Below are positions 53,126 through 62,085 of a DNA stretch of 64,000 nt, piece after piece; the first letter of the stretch is position 1, and every line of letters starts with the position of its first letter. A program made the translations under genes and the position numbers. Source of the DNA: Alteromonas genovensis. GTDB lineage: Bacteria > Pseudomonadota > Gammaproteobacteria > Enterobacterales > Alteromonadaceae. The notes beneath the pieces were generated by a model, which saw only the letters and a list, made by a program, of their open reading frames with translations, made no database searches and was not told where the DNA came from. Where the stretch lies: the NCBI RefSeq assembly GCF_010500895.1, contig NZ_JAAAWO010000003.1, positions 248,001 through 312,000 on the forward strand, written 5' to 3'.

Positions 53126-53737
53126 CTAGCTTGCGTATCTACACAGCACGAGTGCAACAATATTTTGAGTAATTCGCCGCTTGTCGTCTTCGCTTATTGT
53201 GTCTTCTATCTTAAACAGCTGCGGCCAAAAACACTGCCCTTTAATTAAGCTGTCGATTTCATTAACCACCTGCTCTGGGTCGTCAAACACCAATCGACCA
53301 TCGGCTTTTCCCGCTTTAAGCCACCGATGTAACGACGACTCTTGCGCTTTCAGTTGCGCAACTTCGTCTTTCAGTTTTTCTGGTTCGTAAAAGAAATGTC
53401 CTATGGCAACACGGGCTAACTCTAAGTGACCTTCGCTACACATAAACGTGACTTCTTGAAAAACAAGCTCTTCTAACTGAGCGTTGAGGGGTAAATCATG
53501 CTGATACTCAACCCCAATATTCACCAAAGCGCTCTTCCATTGCTCTTTGATTAAATGCATCACCAATTCTTCTTTTTTTGAAAAATGGTTGTATACCGTT
53601 CGCTTCGACACCTGCGCTAGCTCCGCCAGTTTATCCATACTGGTGCCGTTAACCCCAAACTCTTGAAACGCTTGAGTAGCGGCTTGAATGATCGCTTCGC
53701 GTTTCTTGTCGCTTCGCTTACGTGTAGTTTCAGTCAT
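53126..53737 (-). CDS. TetR family transcriptional regulator (likely repressor of RND system 2)
   Basis: This 203-residue one-component regulator has an N-terminal helix-turn-helix (residues 8-54, QAFQEFGVNGTSMDKLAELAQVSKRTVYNHFSKKEELVMHL). The C-terminal half is an AefR-like ligand-binding core (LELARVAIGHFFYEP...). It is divergent from the adjacent RND adaptor/permease pair, the classical layout for a pump repressor. An inverted repeat in the 168-base gap could be its operator. Confidence 0.9.
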   Translation of the reverse strand: MTETTRKRSDKKREAIIQAATQAFQEFGVNGTSMDKLAELAQVSKRTVYNHFSKKEELVMHLIKEQWKSALVNIGVEYQHDLPLNAQLEELVFQEVTFMCSEGHLELARVAIGHFFYEPEKLKDEVAQLKAQESSLHRWLKAGKADGRLVFDDPEQVVNEIDSLIKGQCFWPQLFKIEDTISEDDKRRITQNIVALVLCRYAS

Positions 53738-53783
53738 TTAATAAAGTCTTAATGAATGTTGTCACTCATTTTACACTGAACAG

Positions 53784-53812
53784 TTTACTTTTCAATGTGA
53801 CCAAACTAAAAT
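53784..53812 (+). promoter_or_regulatory. Candidate promoter of RND system 2
   Basis: TTTACT (53784-53789), 17 bases, then TAAAAT (53807-53812). The -10 box overlaps the inverted repeat at 53803-53826. Confidence 0.5.
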
Positions 53813-53826
53813 GCACTCATTAGTTT
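53803..53826. promoter_or_regulatory. Candidate TetR-type operator
   Basis: AAACTAA and TTAGTTT are exact inverted arms separated by 10 bases. A second AGTTTACTTT copy lies 40 bases upstream (53783), so half sites may be repeated. It overlaps the predicted -10 of the adaptor gene, which suits repression. Confidence 0.5.
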
Positions 53827-53905
53827 ACTTTGTGAAGAAACACTCGTCGGTCTATCCTGTTTCTTCTACTCCCATTTACTTACTTAATATGGATTACAAA
53901 ACACT

Positions 53906-54979
53906 ATGTCCATGATGCGAATCTCTCGTACCGCTTTTGTCACCGCCCTCACCTTATTCACACTTGCTGCGTGCACGTCTGAAAAAAGTGAAACATCAGA
54001 ACCTGACTCACCACGCTATGTGAAGCTTGCTGATGTGAGTAATATTCCTAATTTTGATGAGTTTACGTTTCCGGCTGTGGTATCTGCCGTAAAAACAGTA
54101 GATTTGAGTTTTGAAGTGTCTGGACGTCTTATTCAAACCGATCTAGTCACCGGCAACGATATTGAAAAAGGCAAACTGCTTGCAACCATAGACAGAAAGC
54201 CCTTTGAACGTCGCATGGAAGAATCAAAAACACGTTTAGAGCAATCTGAGCGTGAGCTTAACCGCATAGAAAAAATGTTTTCGCAAAAGCTAGTGGCGCA
54301 AAGCACATTAGATTCAGCAAAAACATCGTATGAGCTAGCAATGCTGGACCTTAAAAACGCAGAGCAAGATTTAAGTTATACCCAACTTTACGCCCCATTT
54401 GATGCCAAGCTGTCTCAACGATTGGTAGAGAACAACAGCTTTGTTGCAGCAGGTACACCCATTGCTCGTCTGCAAGACGTGTCAAAAATATACTTTAACA
54501 TTAACGTGCCAGAGCGTTTGCTTACCGCAAATTTAGGCCGTGGTATTAAGCAAGCCAGCGCAACCCTTGCCACCAATAGAAGCCAATGGTATCCGGTAAG
54601 CTATGTAGAACACTCTACTCAACCCGATCCGGTGTCGCAGACTTATGAAGTGGTTTTTGCCATGGAGCCTCGGGATGAATTACCGCTAACACCAGGCGCT
54701 CGCGCTATTGTAAAAGTGAGCTTGCAAGGTTCTATGTACCCTGAAGGCCTAGTTGTTCCAGTTAAGTCTTTGGTTGGCGATGAGAACAATGGGTTTGCAG
54801 TATGGATTTTTGATAAAGCCACCAGCCGCGTCACTAAGCAAGCGGTGAACGTAAAACACATTGAGAACGAGCTTGCCATCATCGAAGGCGATATTAGTCT
54901 AGGTCAGCGAGTTGTATCTGCTGGTGCAACGAAGATGACCGCTGACATGAAAGTACTTCCCTACAAAGGAGAGAAGTAA
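53906..54979 (+). CDS. RND efflux periplasmic adaptor lipoprotein (system 2)
   Basis: This 357-residue membrane-fusion protein has the lipobox TLAAC (Cys23), so it is lipid-anchored, unlike the system 1 adaptor. The lipoyl halves are DLSFEVSGRLIQTDLVTGNDIEKGKLLATID and YTQLYAPFDAKLSQRLVENNSFVAAG. Between them lies the coiled-coil hairpin (RLEQSERELNRIEKMFSQKLVAQSTLDSAK). Its stop is three bases before the permease ATG, so the two form one translational unit. Confidence 0.93.
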   Translation: MSMMRISRTAFVTALTLFTLAACTSEKSETSEPDSPRYVKLADVSNIPNFDEFTFPAVVSAVKTVDLSFEVSGRLIQTDLVTGNDIEKGKLLATIDRKPFERRMEESKTRLEQSERELNRIEKMFSQKLVAQSTLDSAKTSYELAMLDLKNAEQDLSYTQLYAPFDAKLSQRLVENNSFVAAGTPIARLQDVSKIYFNINVPERLLTANLGRGIKQASATLATNRSQWYPVSYVEHSTQPDPVSQTYEVVFAMEPRDELPLTPGARAIVKVSLQGSMYPEGLVVPVKSLVGDENNGFAVWIFDKATSRVTKQAVNVKHIENELAIIEGDISLGQRVVSAGATKMTADMKVLPYKGEK

Positions 54980-54982
54980 TTC

Positions 54983-57900
54983 ATGGATATAGCACGCTTT
55001 TCAATTGATAAGCCGGTTAATGTTTGGCTAATGGTGGTGATACTGCTTTTGGGCGGCATTTTGGCAATGACTAAAATAGGTCGCTTGGAAGACCCTGCGT
55101 TTACGATTAAGCAAGTAAAAGTGTATACCGCCTACCCTGGCGCAAGTGCACAAAAAGTAGAACGAGAAGTGACCGAGCGATTAGAAATCGCTATTCAGCA
55201 AATGCCTCAGTTGAAGAAAGTAAACTCGGTGTCATCGCCAGGACTATCTGAAATTACCGTTGAAGTTAAAAGTACTTACGACAGTGATGTGCTGCCGCAA
55301 ATATGGGATGAGCTAAGAAAGCGCATTCGGGATACAGCAAGCTCCCTTCCTACTGGCACTCAAGACCCCGTTGTCTATGATGACTTTGGCGATGTGTACG
55401 GTTTGTATTACGCCCTAAGTGCACCTGACTTCGACACACGAGAACTTCGCGAATTTGCACGTATTATTCGCCGCGACCTTCTTACCACAGACGGCGTGGC
55501 CAAAGTGAATGTGACGGGTGTACAAAACGAACAGATTGTGGCCTACATAGACCCCTATCAGCTTGCGGGTCTAGGTATTTCTTTTCCAGATTTAGCCTCA
55601 CTGTTTCAAGACAATCTGCGCCCGTTTAACGGCGGCCGGGTAAAAGTAGATGAAAAAAATGTTCGCATTATCGTCGAGCGTGCTCCCGATAAATTAGAAG
55701 AAATATCTAACTTATCTGTGGTAATTCCAGGTACTAATCGTTCCTTGCGCGTAGCAGACATTGCAACGCTTAAACTTGAACCTGCTGATATTCAATCGGT
55801 ATTAGTGCGTTACAATGGCGCCGAGGCATTAACGTTAAGCGTATCTGCCCTTGCAGACGTCAACATTGTAGATGTGGGCGAGCGTGTTAATGCCAAAGTC
55901 GACGAGCTATTAAAGCAACTACCAGTGGGAATTACCCTTACGCCTATTTACGATCAAGCCTCAGTGGTTGACGAGTCGGTAGATGGCTTTATCACCAACC
56001 TTGTGATGTCGGTTGCCGTTGTAACCCTGACCTTGTGCCTGTTCATGGGCTGGCGCTCAGGCGTTGTGGTTGGCACCGTATTGCTTGTTACCGTGTTAGG
56101 TACAATCCTCATTATGTGGCTAATGGGTATTCAGCTTCAGCGTATATCGTTAGGCGCAATGGTTATTGCCATGGGTATGTTAGTTGATAACGCCATTGTG
56201 GTAGCAGAAGGCATGATGCTTAGAATGGCCACGGGCACAACGGCAAAAAGTGCAGCAAGCTTTATTGTAAAACGTACTCAATGGCCATTATTAGGGGCAA
56301 CAGTAATAGGTATAGCCGCATTCTCAGGCATTGGTTTATCAAATGATGCCACCGGCGAATTCCTTTATTCACTGTTTGCCGTAGTACTCGTGTCGCTTAT
56401 GATCAGTTGGGTGCTAGCCGTAACGCTAGTACCCGTGCTAGGCGCTTATTTTTATAGAAAAGGCATGTCGCAAGGTGAAAACGACAAGCCATCTGCCATG
56501 CTGAGTGCCTTTAAGGGCGCACTATTAAAAGCGCTTAAATTTCGCTGGATAACCATAGCAGCCCTTGTCGTTATTACCGTTGTGGCTTACGGAAGCTTCG
56601 GCATGGTAAAGCAAGGCTTTTTCCCACCGTCGAATGCGCCGTTGTTTTTTGTTCATTATTGGGGGCCACAAGACCGCGACATTCGCGCTACTGAAGAAAT
56701 AGCTCAACTAGCTGAAAAACGCATTCTTGGTATGGAAAACGTGACGGCGGTGACTACTTTTATAGGCCAAGGTGCAGATCGCTTTACTTTGACCTATGCC
56801 CCTAAAAGCGCTAACGAAAACTATGCGTTTTTCATGGTGCGGTCAGAAACACTCGATGCTATCCCCTCTATTCAAGCTAAACTTGCTGATAAGCTCAGCG
56901 ACTTAGATTTTGATGCAAACTTTTACATGGAGCGCATGCAGTTTGGCCCTGGGTCGGGCGCAAAATTAGAGGCTCGCTTTTCAGGGCCTGATGCAGAAGT
57001 GTTAAGAGAATTGGCAGAGCAAGCAAAGGCGCTGTTCTTTGACGATGAGCAAATTATTGATGTACGCCATAACTGGCGTGAGAAAGGTTTTGCCATTAAT
57101 ACCCAGTACGACAATTACAACGCTGGTATTGCAGGCGTCTCTCATTCTGACTTTAGCCAAACGGTGCAATATGCAAGTAGTGGTGTACAGCTTGGAACGG
57201 TGCAAGACGGCGACTATGCCTACAGTATTATAGCCAAAATGGGTAAGGCAGAAGACACTGAACTTCAGTCTATTCGCGAGTCACAGGTGTGGTCGTCACA
57301 GCAACGCCAATATGTGCCATTTACACAGGTATCAAAAGGTCTCGAACTGATTACCGAAGAAATGCGAATTCATCGACGAGATCGCCTGCGCACCATCACG
57401 GTTGAAGGTGAACCAGGCCCCAATGAAACCGCTGCAAAAGCATTTGAGAGAATACGTCCTGTGGTTGAATCTATTGAATTGCCGCCAGGCTACCATCTTG
57501 AATGGGGTGGTGAATTTGAAAGTTCTGGAGATGCTCAAAAAGCGTTGGGCGCGGGGCTACCTGCAGGCTTTTTAGTGATGTTTATCATATCAGTGCTTCT
57601 GTTTGGTCATGCTAGACAGCCGCTTATTATATGGCTAGTAGTGCCAATGGCCGTCGTAGGCGTGGTTTCTGGCTTGCTAGCAACCGACATGCCCTTTGGA
57701 TTTATGTCATTGCTTGGCTTTTTAAGCTTGTTTGGCATGCTAATTAAAAATGCCATTGTATTGATTGAAGAGATTGACCTTCAAATTGAGGAAGGGCTGG
57801 CCATTAGAAAAGCCATTGTAGAAGCTACGTTAAGCCGTGTTAGACCCGTCGCATTAGCTGCTGTAACCACTATTTTAGGTATGGCGCCGCTGTTGTTCGA

Positions 57901-58024
57901 TCCATTCTTTGCGGATATGGCGGTGACCATTATGGGCGGACTGTCTTTTGCTACCGTGTTAACGCTCATCGCTGTACCTGTGCTTTACAGCCTGTTGTTT
58001 AAAGTGAGCTACCGTAAATCTTAA
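54983..58024 (+). CDS. RND efflux permease (system 2)
   Basis: This 1013-residue inner-membrane transporter has the RND N-terminus (ARFSIDKPVNVWLMVVILLLGG), porter-loop motif YPGASAQKVEREVTERLE, the helix 4 proton-relay motif GMLVDNAIVVAEG, and the C-terminal GFLSLFGMLIKNAIVLIEEI and RPVALAAVTTILGMAPLLFD blocks. It belongs to the AcrB-like superfamily; the D-N pair in the relay and the overall length suit a multidrug or detergent pump. It sits in an operon with the lipoprotein adaptor and divergent from the TetR gene. A terminator follows. Confidence 0.94.
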   Translation: MDIARFSIDKPVNVWLMVVILLLGGILAMTKIGRLEDPAFTIKQVKVYTAYPGASAQKVEREVTERLEIAIQQMPQLKKVNSVSSPGLSEITVEVKSTYDSDVLPQIWDELRKRIRDTASSLPTGTQDPVVYDDFGDVYGLYYALSAPDFDTRELREFARIIRRDLLTTDGVAKVNVTGVQNEQIVAYIDPYQLAGLGISFPDLASLFQDNLRPFNGGRVKVDEKNVRIIVERAPDKLEEISNLSVVIPGTNRSLRVADIATLKLEPADIQSVLVRYNGAEALTLSVSALADVNIVDVGERVNAKVDELLKQLPVGITLTPIYDQASVVDESVDGFITNLVMSVAVVTLTLCLFMGWRSGVVVGTVLLVTVLGTILIMWLMGIQLQRISLGAMVIAMGMLVDNAIVVAEGMMLRMATGTTAKSAASFIVKRTQWPLLGATVIGIAAFSGIGLSNDATGEFLYSLFAVVLVSLMISWVLAVTLVPVLGAYFYRKGMSQGENDKPSAMLSAFKGALLKALKFRWITIAALVVITVVAYGSFGMVKQGFFPPSNAPLFFVHYWGPQDRDIRATEEIAQLAEKRILGMENVTAVTTFIGQGADRFTLTYAPKSANENYAFFMVRSETLDAIPSIQAKLADKLSDLDFDANFYMERMQFGPGSGAKLEARFSGPDAEVLRELAEQAKALFFDDEQIIDVRHNWREKGFAINTQYDNYNAGIAGVSHSDFSQTVQYASSGVQLGTVQDGDYAYSIIAKMGKAEDTELQSIRESQVWSSQQRQYVPFTQVSKGLELITEEMRIHRRDRLRTITVEGEPGPNETAAKAFERIRPVVESIELPPGYHLEWGGEFESSGDAQKALGAGLPAGFLVMFIISVLLFGHARQPLIIWLVVPMAVVGVVSGLLATDMPFGFMSLLGFLSLFGMLIKNAIVLIEEIDLQIEEGLAIRKAIVEATLSRVRPVALAAVTTILGMAPLLFDPFFADMAVTIMGGLSFATVLTLIAVPVLYSLLFKVSYRKS

Positions 58025-58060
58025 GGTTAAGTAGCGGCTAAGAACGAAAGCGATATACAG

Positions 58061-58104
58061 AAAAAAGCGGCCAAAGTCCCAGTTAGCGGACTGGCCGCTT
58101 TTTT
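58061..58104. terminator. Bidirectional rho-independent terminator after RND system 2
   Basis: GCGGCCA...GTCC pairs with GGAC...TGGCCGC, flanked by AAAAAA on the left and TTTTTTG on the right. It separates the RND operon from the convergent CBS gene. Confidence 0.92.
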
Positions 58105-58150
58105 GTTTTTTGGTTGTTTAAAAACGTACTTCCCTCACCCTCTCGCAGCG

Positions 58151-58570
58151 TTACCGCTTCGATTCAACACGCTGCTGCATAAAGCGCATCACATCGCGCC
58201 AAGACACCATACCTACCGGCTGTGACTTTTCATCGACAATGGGAATACAGGATATTTTGTTGCTATTGAATAGCTCAATAGCGGTGAAAATTGATGATTC
58301 TGGAGACAGAGTAATAACCTCGCGGGTCATTATCTGATGCGCCCTTTTGTCCAGCGTTGCCCTATCGGCCATTCGCTCACTAATAGTATCAACAAATGGG
58401 CTAACGGCCTTCAATAAGTCTCTGTCCGAAATAATACCCTGTAGCTTGTTGTCATGAACAACCACCAAGTGATGAAAGCCCGTTGCGGCAAACAGTTCGC
58501 GCAAAGACTGTAAACTGTCATCCATATAAACGCTCACCACGCGTTTAGACATTATATTTGCAACACTCAT
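58151..58570 (-). CDS. CBS-domain pair protein
   Basis: This 139-residue cytoplasmic protein is built of two CBS motifs forming a Bateman module. The first is residues 8-60 (SKRVVSVYMDDSLQSLRELF...HHLVVVHDNKLQGIISDRDLL), the second about 80-130 (MTREVITLSPESSIFTAIELFNSNKISCIPIVDEKSQPVGMVSWRDVM). Stand-alone CBS pairs bind adenine nucleotides, SAM or metals and modulate a partner protein. The partner cannot be named. Confidence 0.9.
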   Translation of the reverse strand: MSVANIMSKRVVSVYMDDSLQSLRELFAATGFHHLVVVHDNKLQGIISDRDLLKAVSPFVDTISERMADRATLDKRAHQIMTREVITLSPESSIFTAIELFNSNKISCIPIVDEKSQPVGMVSWRDVMRFMQQRVESKR

Positions 58571-58900
58571 ACTAAAGGTCTCGTTTTGCTATTGAGTTAA
58601 ATTGAAGCTGTAAGATTCGAGGATAAAAAGTGCACCAAATAAAAGCAAGGACAACTGCCGTTGACGCAAAGCCCAACACAATCATCATTTATAAAATAAT
58701 AAAGTAATAAATCGAAAGGATTATGTATAAAAACCCGCTAGCAAGAGCCCGCAATACCCCTTAGACTGCGAACATAAAAATAAAAACGACAGGTAAACCG
58801 CAGTGTGCGTAAAGCATACTACAACAAAGGCTTTCGTACGTAACTTTACGCTACAGAAAGGCTCATACTTATCATTTTAGCAACAAGGGTTCTCAATTCA
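58571..58900. other. Divergent intergenic region between the CBS gene and asd
   Basis: These 330 AT-rich bases must contain two promoters. I looked for a lysine riboswitch ahead of asd and did not see the conserved core. Confidence 0.5.
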
Positions 58901-60070
58901 ATGGCACAACAAAAAGTAGGTTTAGTGGGCTGGCGCGGTATGGTTGGCTCAGTATTAATGCAGCGCATGCAAGAAGAAAACGATTTTGCGCATATTGAGC
59001 CCACCTTTTTTACCACCTCACAAAAGGGCACACCTGCCCCAGTTTTTGGTAGCAATTCCGCAAGTGATGGCACTCACAATGGAAATGGTGTCTTAGAAGA
59101 TGCCTTCGATATTGATGCACTTTGTCAGCAAGATATCATTATTACGTGTCAAGGCGGTGATTACACTAAAGCCGTTTACGAAGACTTGCGCGCAACCGGA
59201 TGGAATGGCTATTGGATAGATGCAGCGTCTGCACTTCGAATGAATGACGATGCTATTATCGTACTCGACCCGGTTAATATCAGTGAAATTACATCTGGCA
59301 TAGACGCTGGCGTTCGCACGTTTGTGGGCGGCAACTGCACCGTCTCATTGATGTTATTAGCACTTGGTGGTCTGTTTGAAAAAGATTTAGTTGAATGGGC
59401 ATCGCCGATGACCTATCAAGCTGCATCGGGTTCTGGCGCTAAACACATGCGAGAGCTTATCTCGCAAATGGGCGCTATTTCTGACAATGTAAAAGCTAGC
59501 ATTGAAGACCCAGCGACCGCCATTCTTGATATCGACCAGCAAGTGGCAGAGTTTATTCGCAGTGACGATTACCCCAGTGAACAGTTCGGCGTACCGCTAG
59601 CGGGCAGCCTTATTCCTTACATTGACTCTCAGTTACCGTCTGGGCAAAGTCGCGAAGAATGGAAAGCGCAAGCTGAGGCAAATAAAATATTAGGCATTAG
59701 CAACGCTGCGCAAAAGGAAATACCTATCGACGGTATTTGCGTGCGTGTTGGTGCAATGCGTTGTCACAGTCAAGCCATTACCATTAAGCTTAAAAAAGAC
59801 CTTCCTGTAGAGGAAATAGAAACAATTTTGGCATCACACAACGAGTGGGTAAAAGTGGTTCCTAATGATAGAGACGCTACTATGCAGGAGCTTACTCCCG
59901 CCAAAGTAACGGGGACATTAACCATACCTGTTGGTCGAGTTCGCAAACTTGCAATGGGGCCAGAATATATTTCCGCTTTCACCGTAGGCGATCAGCTTTT
60001 ATGGGGTGCCGCAGAACCACTTCGCAGAATGCTGCGCATAGTATTGGCTGCATCTGAAAATCAGCTTTAA
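58901..60070 (+). CDS. asd: Aspartate-semialdehyde dehydrogenase
   Basis: This 389-residue NADPH-dependent enzyme reduces aspartyl phosphate to aspartate semialdehyde, the branch point for lysine, threonine, methionine and diaminopimelate. The N-terminal [18 protein letters not shown] is the Rossmann/NADP-binding motif. GGNCTVSLM holds the catalytic Cys146, and [14 protein letters not shown] and [20 protein letters not shown] carry the His and substrate-binding Arg and Lys. The length and these motifs place it in the gram-negative Asd type. It is monocistronic, with a terminator at 60161. Confidence 0.96.
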   Translation: MAQQKVGLVGWRGMVGSVLMQRMQEENDFAHIEPTFFTTSQKGTPAPVFGSNSASDGTHNGNGVLEDAFDIDALCQQDIIITCQGGDYTKAVYEDLRATGWNGYWIDAASALRMNDDAIIVLDPVNISEITSGIDAGVRTFVGGNCTVSLMLLALGGLFEKDLVEWASPMTYQAASGSGAKHMRELISQMGAISDNVKASIEDPATAILDIDQQVAEFIRSDDYPSEQFGVPLAGSLIPYIDSQLPSGQSREEWKAQAEANKILGISNAAQKEIPIDGICVRVGAMRCHSQAITIKLKKDLPVEEIETILASHNEWVKVVPNDRDATMQELTPAKVTGTLTIPVGRVRKLAMGPEYISAFTVGDQLLWGAAEPLRRMLRIVLAASENQL

Positions 60071-60160
60071 AAAACGGGCTGTGGCTTTCCTAAATGCGCG
60101 AAAAATTGATGTCGTAACTTGATGTCAAAAGATGCGCAATAACATTTTTGCATTTGTAAT

Positions 60161-60195
60161 AAAAAGCTCCGTTTCTGCAAAGAAACGGAGCTTTT
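60161..60195. terminator. Bidirectional rho-independent terminator
   Basis: AAAAAGCTCCGTTTCT pairs with AGAAACGGAGCTTTT around a GCAA loop. It separates asd from the convergent panE-like gene. Confidence 0.94.
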
Positions 60196-60217
60196 ATGTG
60201 AGAATAGCTCGTCCTAT

Positions 60218-61240
60218 TCAGGGCATCAGCTCGCTGGCCGACAAGTGCGGCGACCCCGCTCCGTTTTTTTCAGCTCGCTTAACCAATGACACGATATGGC
60301 TATTCACCGGAGTATGGATATTGAGTATTGCGCCTTTACGCACAACTTCCCCGTTTAGAAAATCGATTTCAGTTGGCCTGTTGAGCTCTAGATCTTCATA
60401 CATGGAAGAGCGTGCTTGAGGGTCTATTTTTAGCGTGGAGGCGGCAACCAACTTAAAGAGGCCGTTTGGGAGTAACAAAATATACGGCATAAGAGAGGGT
60501 ATAACCTTACCCAATCGCGCTGGCGTAATCCCTTTAGCTTTAAGCACAGCCAACGCCTCTTTTTGTACTGCTGCGACTACTTTTCGATAATCTCTATTAC
60601 CTAGCTGTTGCTGAAGTGGAATACCAGAGAGTGCATTAACCGCATTATTAAGGTTAATAATTAACTTACCATACTGGACGCTAGTCAAATCATTATAAAC
60701 ATCAACGGGCAGTGTTGCATTGTGTAGCTGCGTGAGGAGTGCCTGGCAAACATTATCTTTATTTTCTATTGCTAAGCTGCCTTGAGTGCCACAATGAAAA
60801 TGCCCTTCACCTTGATAAAAAATATTAAACGGAACCATCCCCTTCAATACTGTTTGTTGCAGTGAGGCTTGAAGCAACTCGCCATTGCCAACGCCGTTTT
60901 GAAAACTCACCACTACCGCATTTGGGGAGGCATATTGCTTTATCAATGCCGCTGCACTCTCTGTGTCTAAGCTTTTAACGCACAGTAATATGAAGTCGGC
61001 TGCAGCAAGTACATCGTTATCTGTAGTGAAATGAATTTCACTGCCACTCACCGTGCTATTTCGATGTTCCCAATCGGTTAATCGCAACCCGTGCTGCGCA
61101 ATATCGTGTTGTAAGCGGGCTCTTCCCACCAGACTTACATTGGCCCCAGCGGCAATTAGACACCCACCAATGTAGCACCCCACGCTGCCTGCGCCGAGTA
61201 TGACTATTTTTGTAGTTTTATTATTTGTCATTAGTTTCAA
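60218..61240 (-). CDS. panE: 2-dehydropantoate 2-reductase-like enzyme
   Basis: This 340-residue NADPH-dependent reductase has the Rossmann motif VILGAGSVGCYIGGCL at the N-terminus. The ketopantoate reductase pattern FILLCVKSLDTESAAALI...VVSFQNGVGNGELL, then a YGKLIINLNNAVNALSGIPL core with the catalytic Lys and the substrate Asn, and the C-terminal SSMYEDLELNRPTEIDFLNGEVVRKG are all present. It would make pantoate for coenzyme A. Several paralogues of this family act on other 2-oxo acids, so the PanE role is likely but not proven. No other pan gene is near. Confidence 0.88.
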   Translation of the reverse strand: MKLMTNNKTTKIVILGAGSVGCYIGGCLIAAGANVSLVGRARLQHDIAQHGLRLTDWEHRNSTVSGSEIHFTTDNDVLAAADFILLCVKSLDTESAAALIKQYASPNAVVVSFQNGVGNGELLQASLQQTVLKGMVPFNIFYQGEGHFHCGTQGSLAIENKDNVCQALLTQLHNATLPVDVYNDLTSVQYGKLIINLNNAVNALSGIPLQQQLGNRDYRKVVAAVQKEALAVLKAKGITPARLGKVIPSLMPYILLLPNGLFKLVAASTLKIDPQARSSMYEDLELNRPTEIDFLNGEVVRKGAILNIHTPVNSHIVSLVKRAEKNGAGSPHLSASELMP

Positions 61241-61483
61241 ATCCAGTAGAGCATTAATTGGTTGGCGCTACGTAATCGACATTTTTTGTTAGCCTGCTAC
61301 GACCTACTAATAAGACGAGCTATTAACTTCAATCATCTAAAACATCTTATTTATCGGCCTAACCATGGATGCAGTCGCATATCCCACCCTTATTGTTCTG
61401 CAATATAAATCAGCAGTATGCCAACACATTAGATAGTTAGGTTGCTCTTAATCCATCAAAAAGTAAACACGCCAGTTGCCTGT

Positions 61484-61771
61484 TTATATGTTTGCTCTCC
61501 TTTGCAACCGACGAATGAATGAGCGCATTTTTTTGAGCGTAAAGTAAAAGAAAGCGAAACAAACAAAGTCGAAAAAAATGTACTTATACTTTGAAAGAGA
61601 AGAGGCATTTAACGCTAAGTCTGCCTCACCAATAAAAGACATAGGGTTAATAGAAAACGGAAGGTTTAAATAACTAAGAACACTGTATTGAAGAAGTTTA
61701 CTGCATAGTGTTATGCCAAGAAGAAGAACGACTCCATCGAAAATTTTGTGAGCGAAAGATATGTTTTTCAT
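61484..61771 (-). CDS. Small hypothetical membrane protein
   Basis: This 95-residue protein has two hydrophobic segments (IFDGVVLLLGITLCSKLLQYSV and YIFFDFVCFAFFYFTL) and a basic tail (KKMRSFIRRLQRRANI), consistent with a small integral membrane protein with its C-terminus in the cytoplasm. No family is recognised. The start context shows no strong ribosome site, so the gene is plausible rather than certain. Confidence 0.5.
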   Translation of the reverse strand: MKNISFAHKIFDGVVLLLGITLCSKLLQYSVLSYLNLPFSINPMSFIGEADLALNASSLSKYKYIFFDFVCFAFFYFTLKKMRSFIRRLQRRANI

Positions 61772-62085
61772 AGCGCAGCCCTAAAATGTATAAATCTGTG
61801 CCAGAAATAGCGACAAATGAAACACGTTATTGTGATGCGTATAAGCTTAGTGCAAACGGCTGTTGATAAACTACTGTACCCCAGCCCTAAATTAGCACCG
61901 TTAGAAAGTATCCCTAATTATTACCGTTAAATGATGCTTTTATTGCAGAAGATATTTACCCATTGCACCTTCAGATATCTACTCACGTATGGAGTACCGC
62001 GAGTTGTATTTTGCACTACAGATGTGTCTTTCAATACATTTGTAGTAGCATGTCGCTCTAGTCAAATGGTTTTAAAGAGGCGCCA
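61772..62085. other. Intergenic region upstream of selO, nothing clear
   Basis: These 314 bases lie between divergent genes. A 67-codon open frame begins at 61931 and runs 48 bases into the selO frame, but it has no ribosome site or family signal and is probably spurious. Confidence 0.5.

Noticed and set aside
58571..58900. A lysine riboswitch upstream of asd
   Set aside because: The conserved core and pairing segments were not seen.
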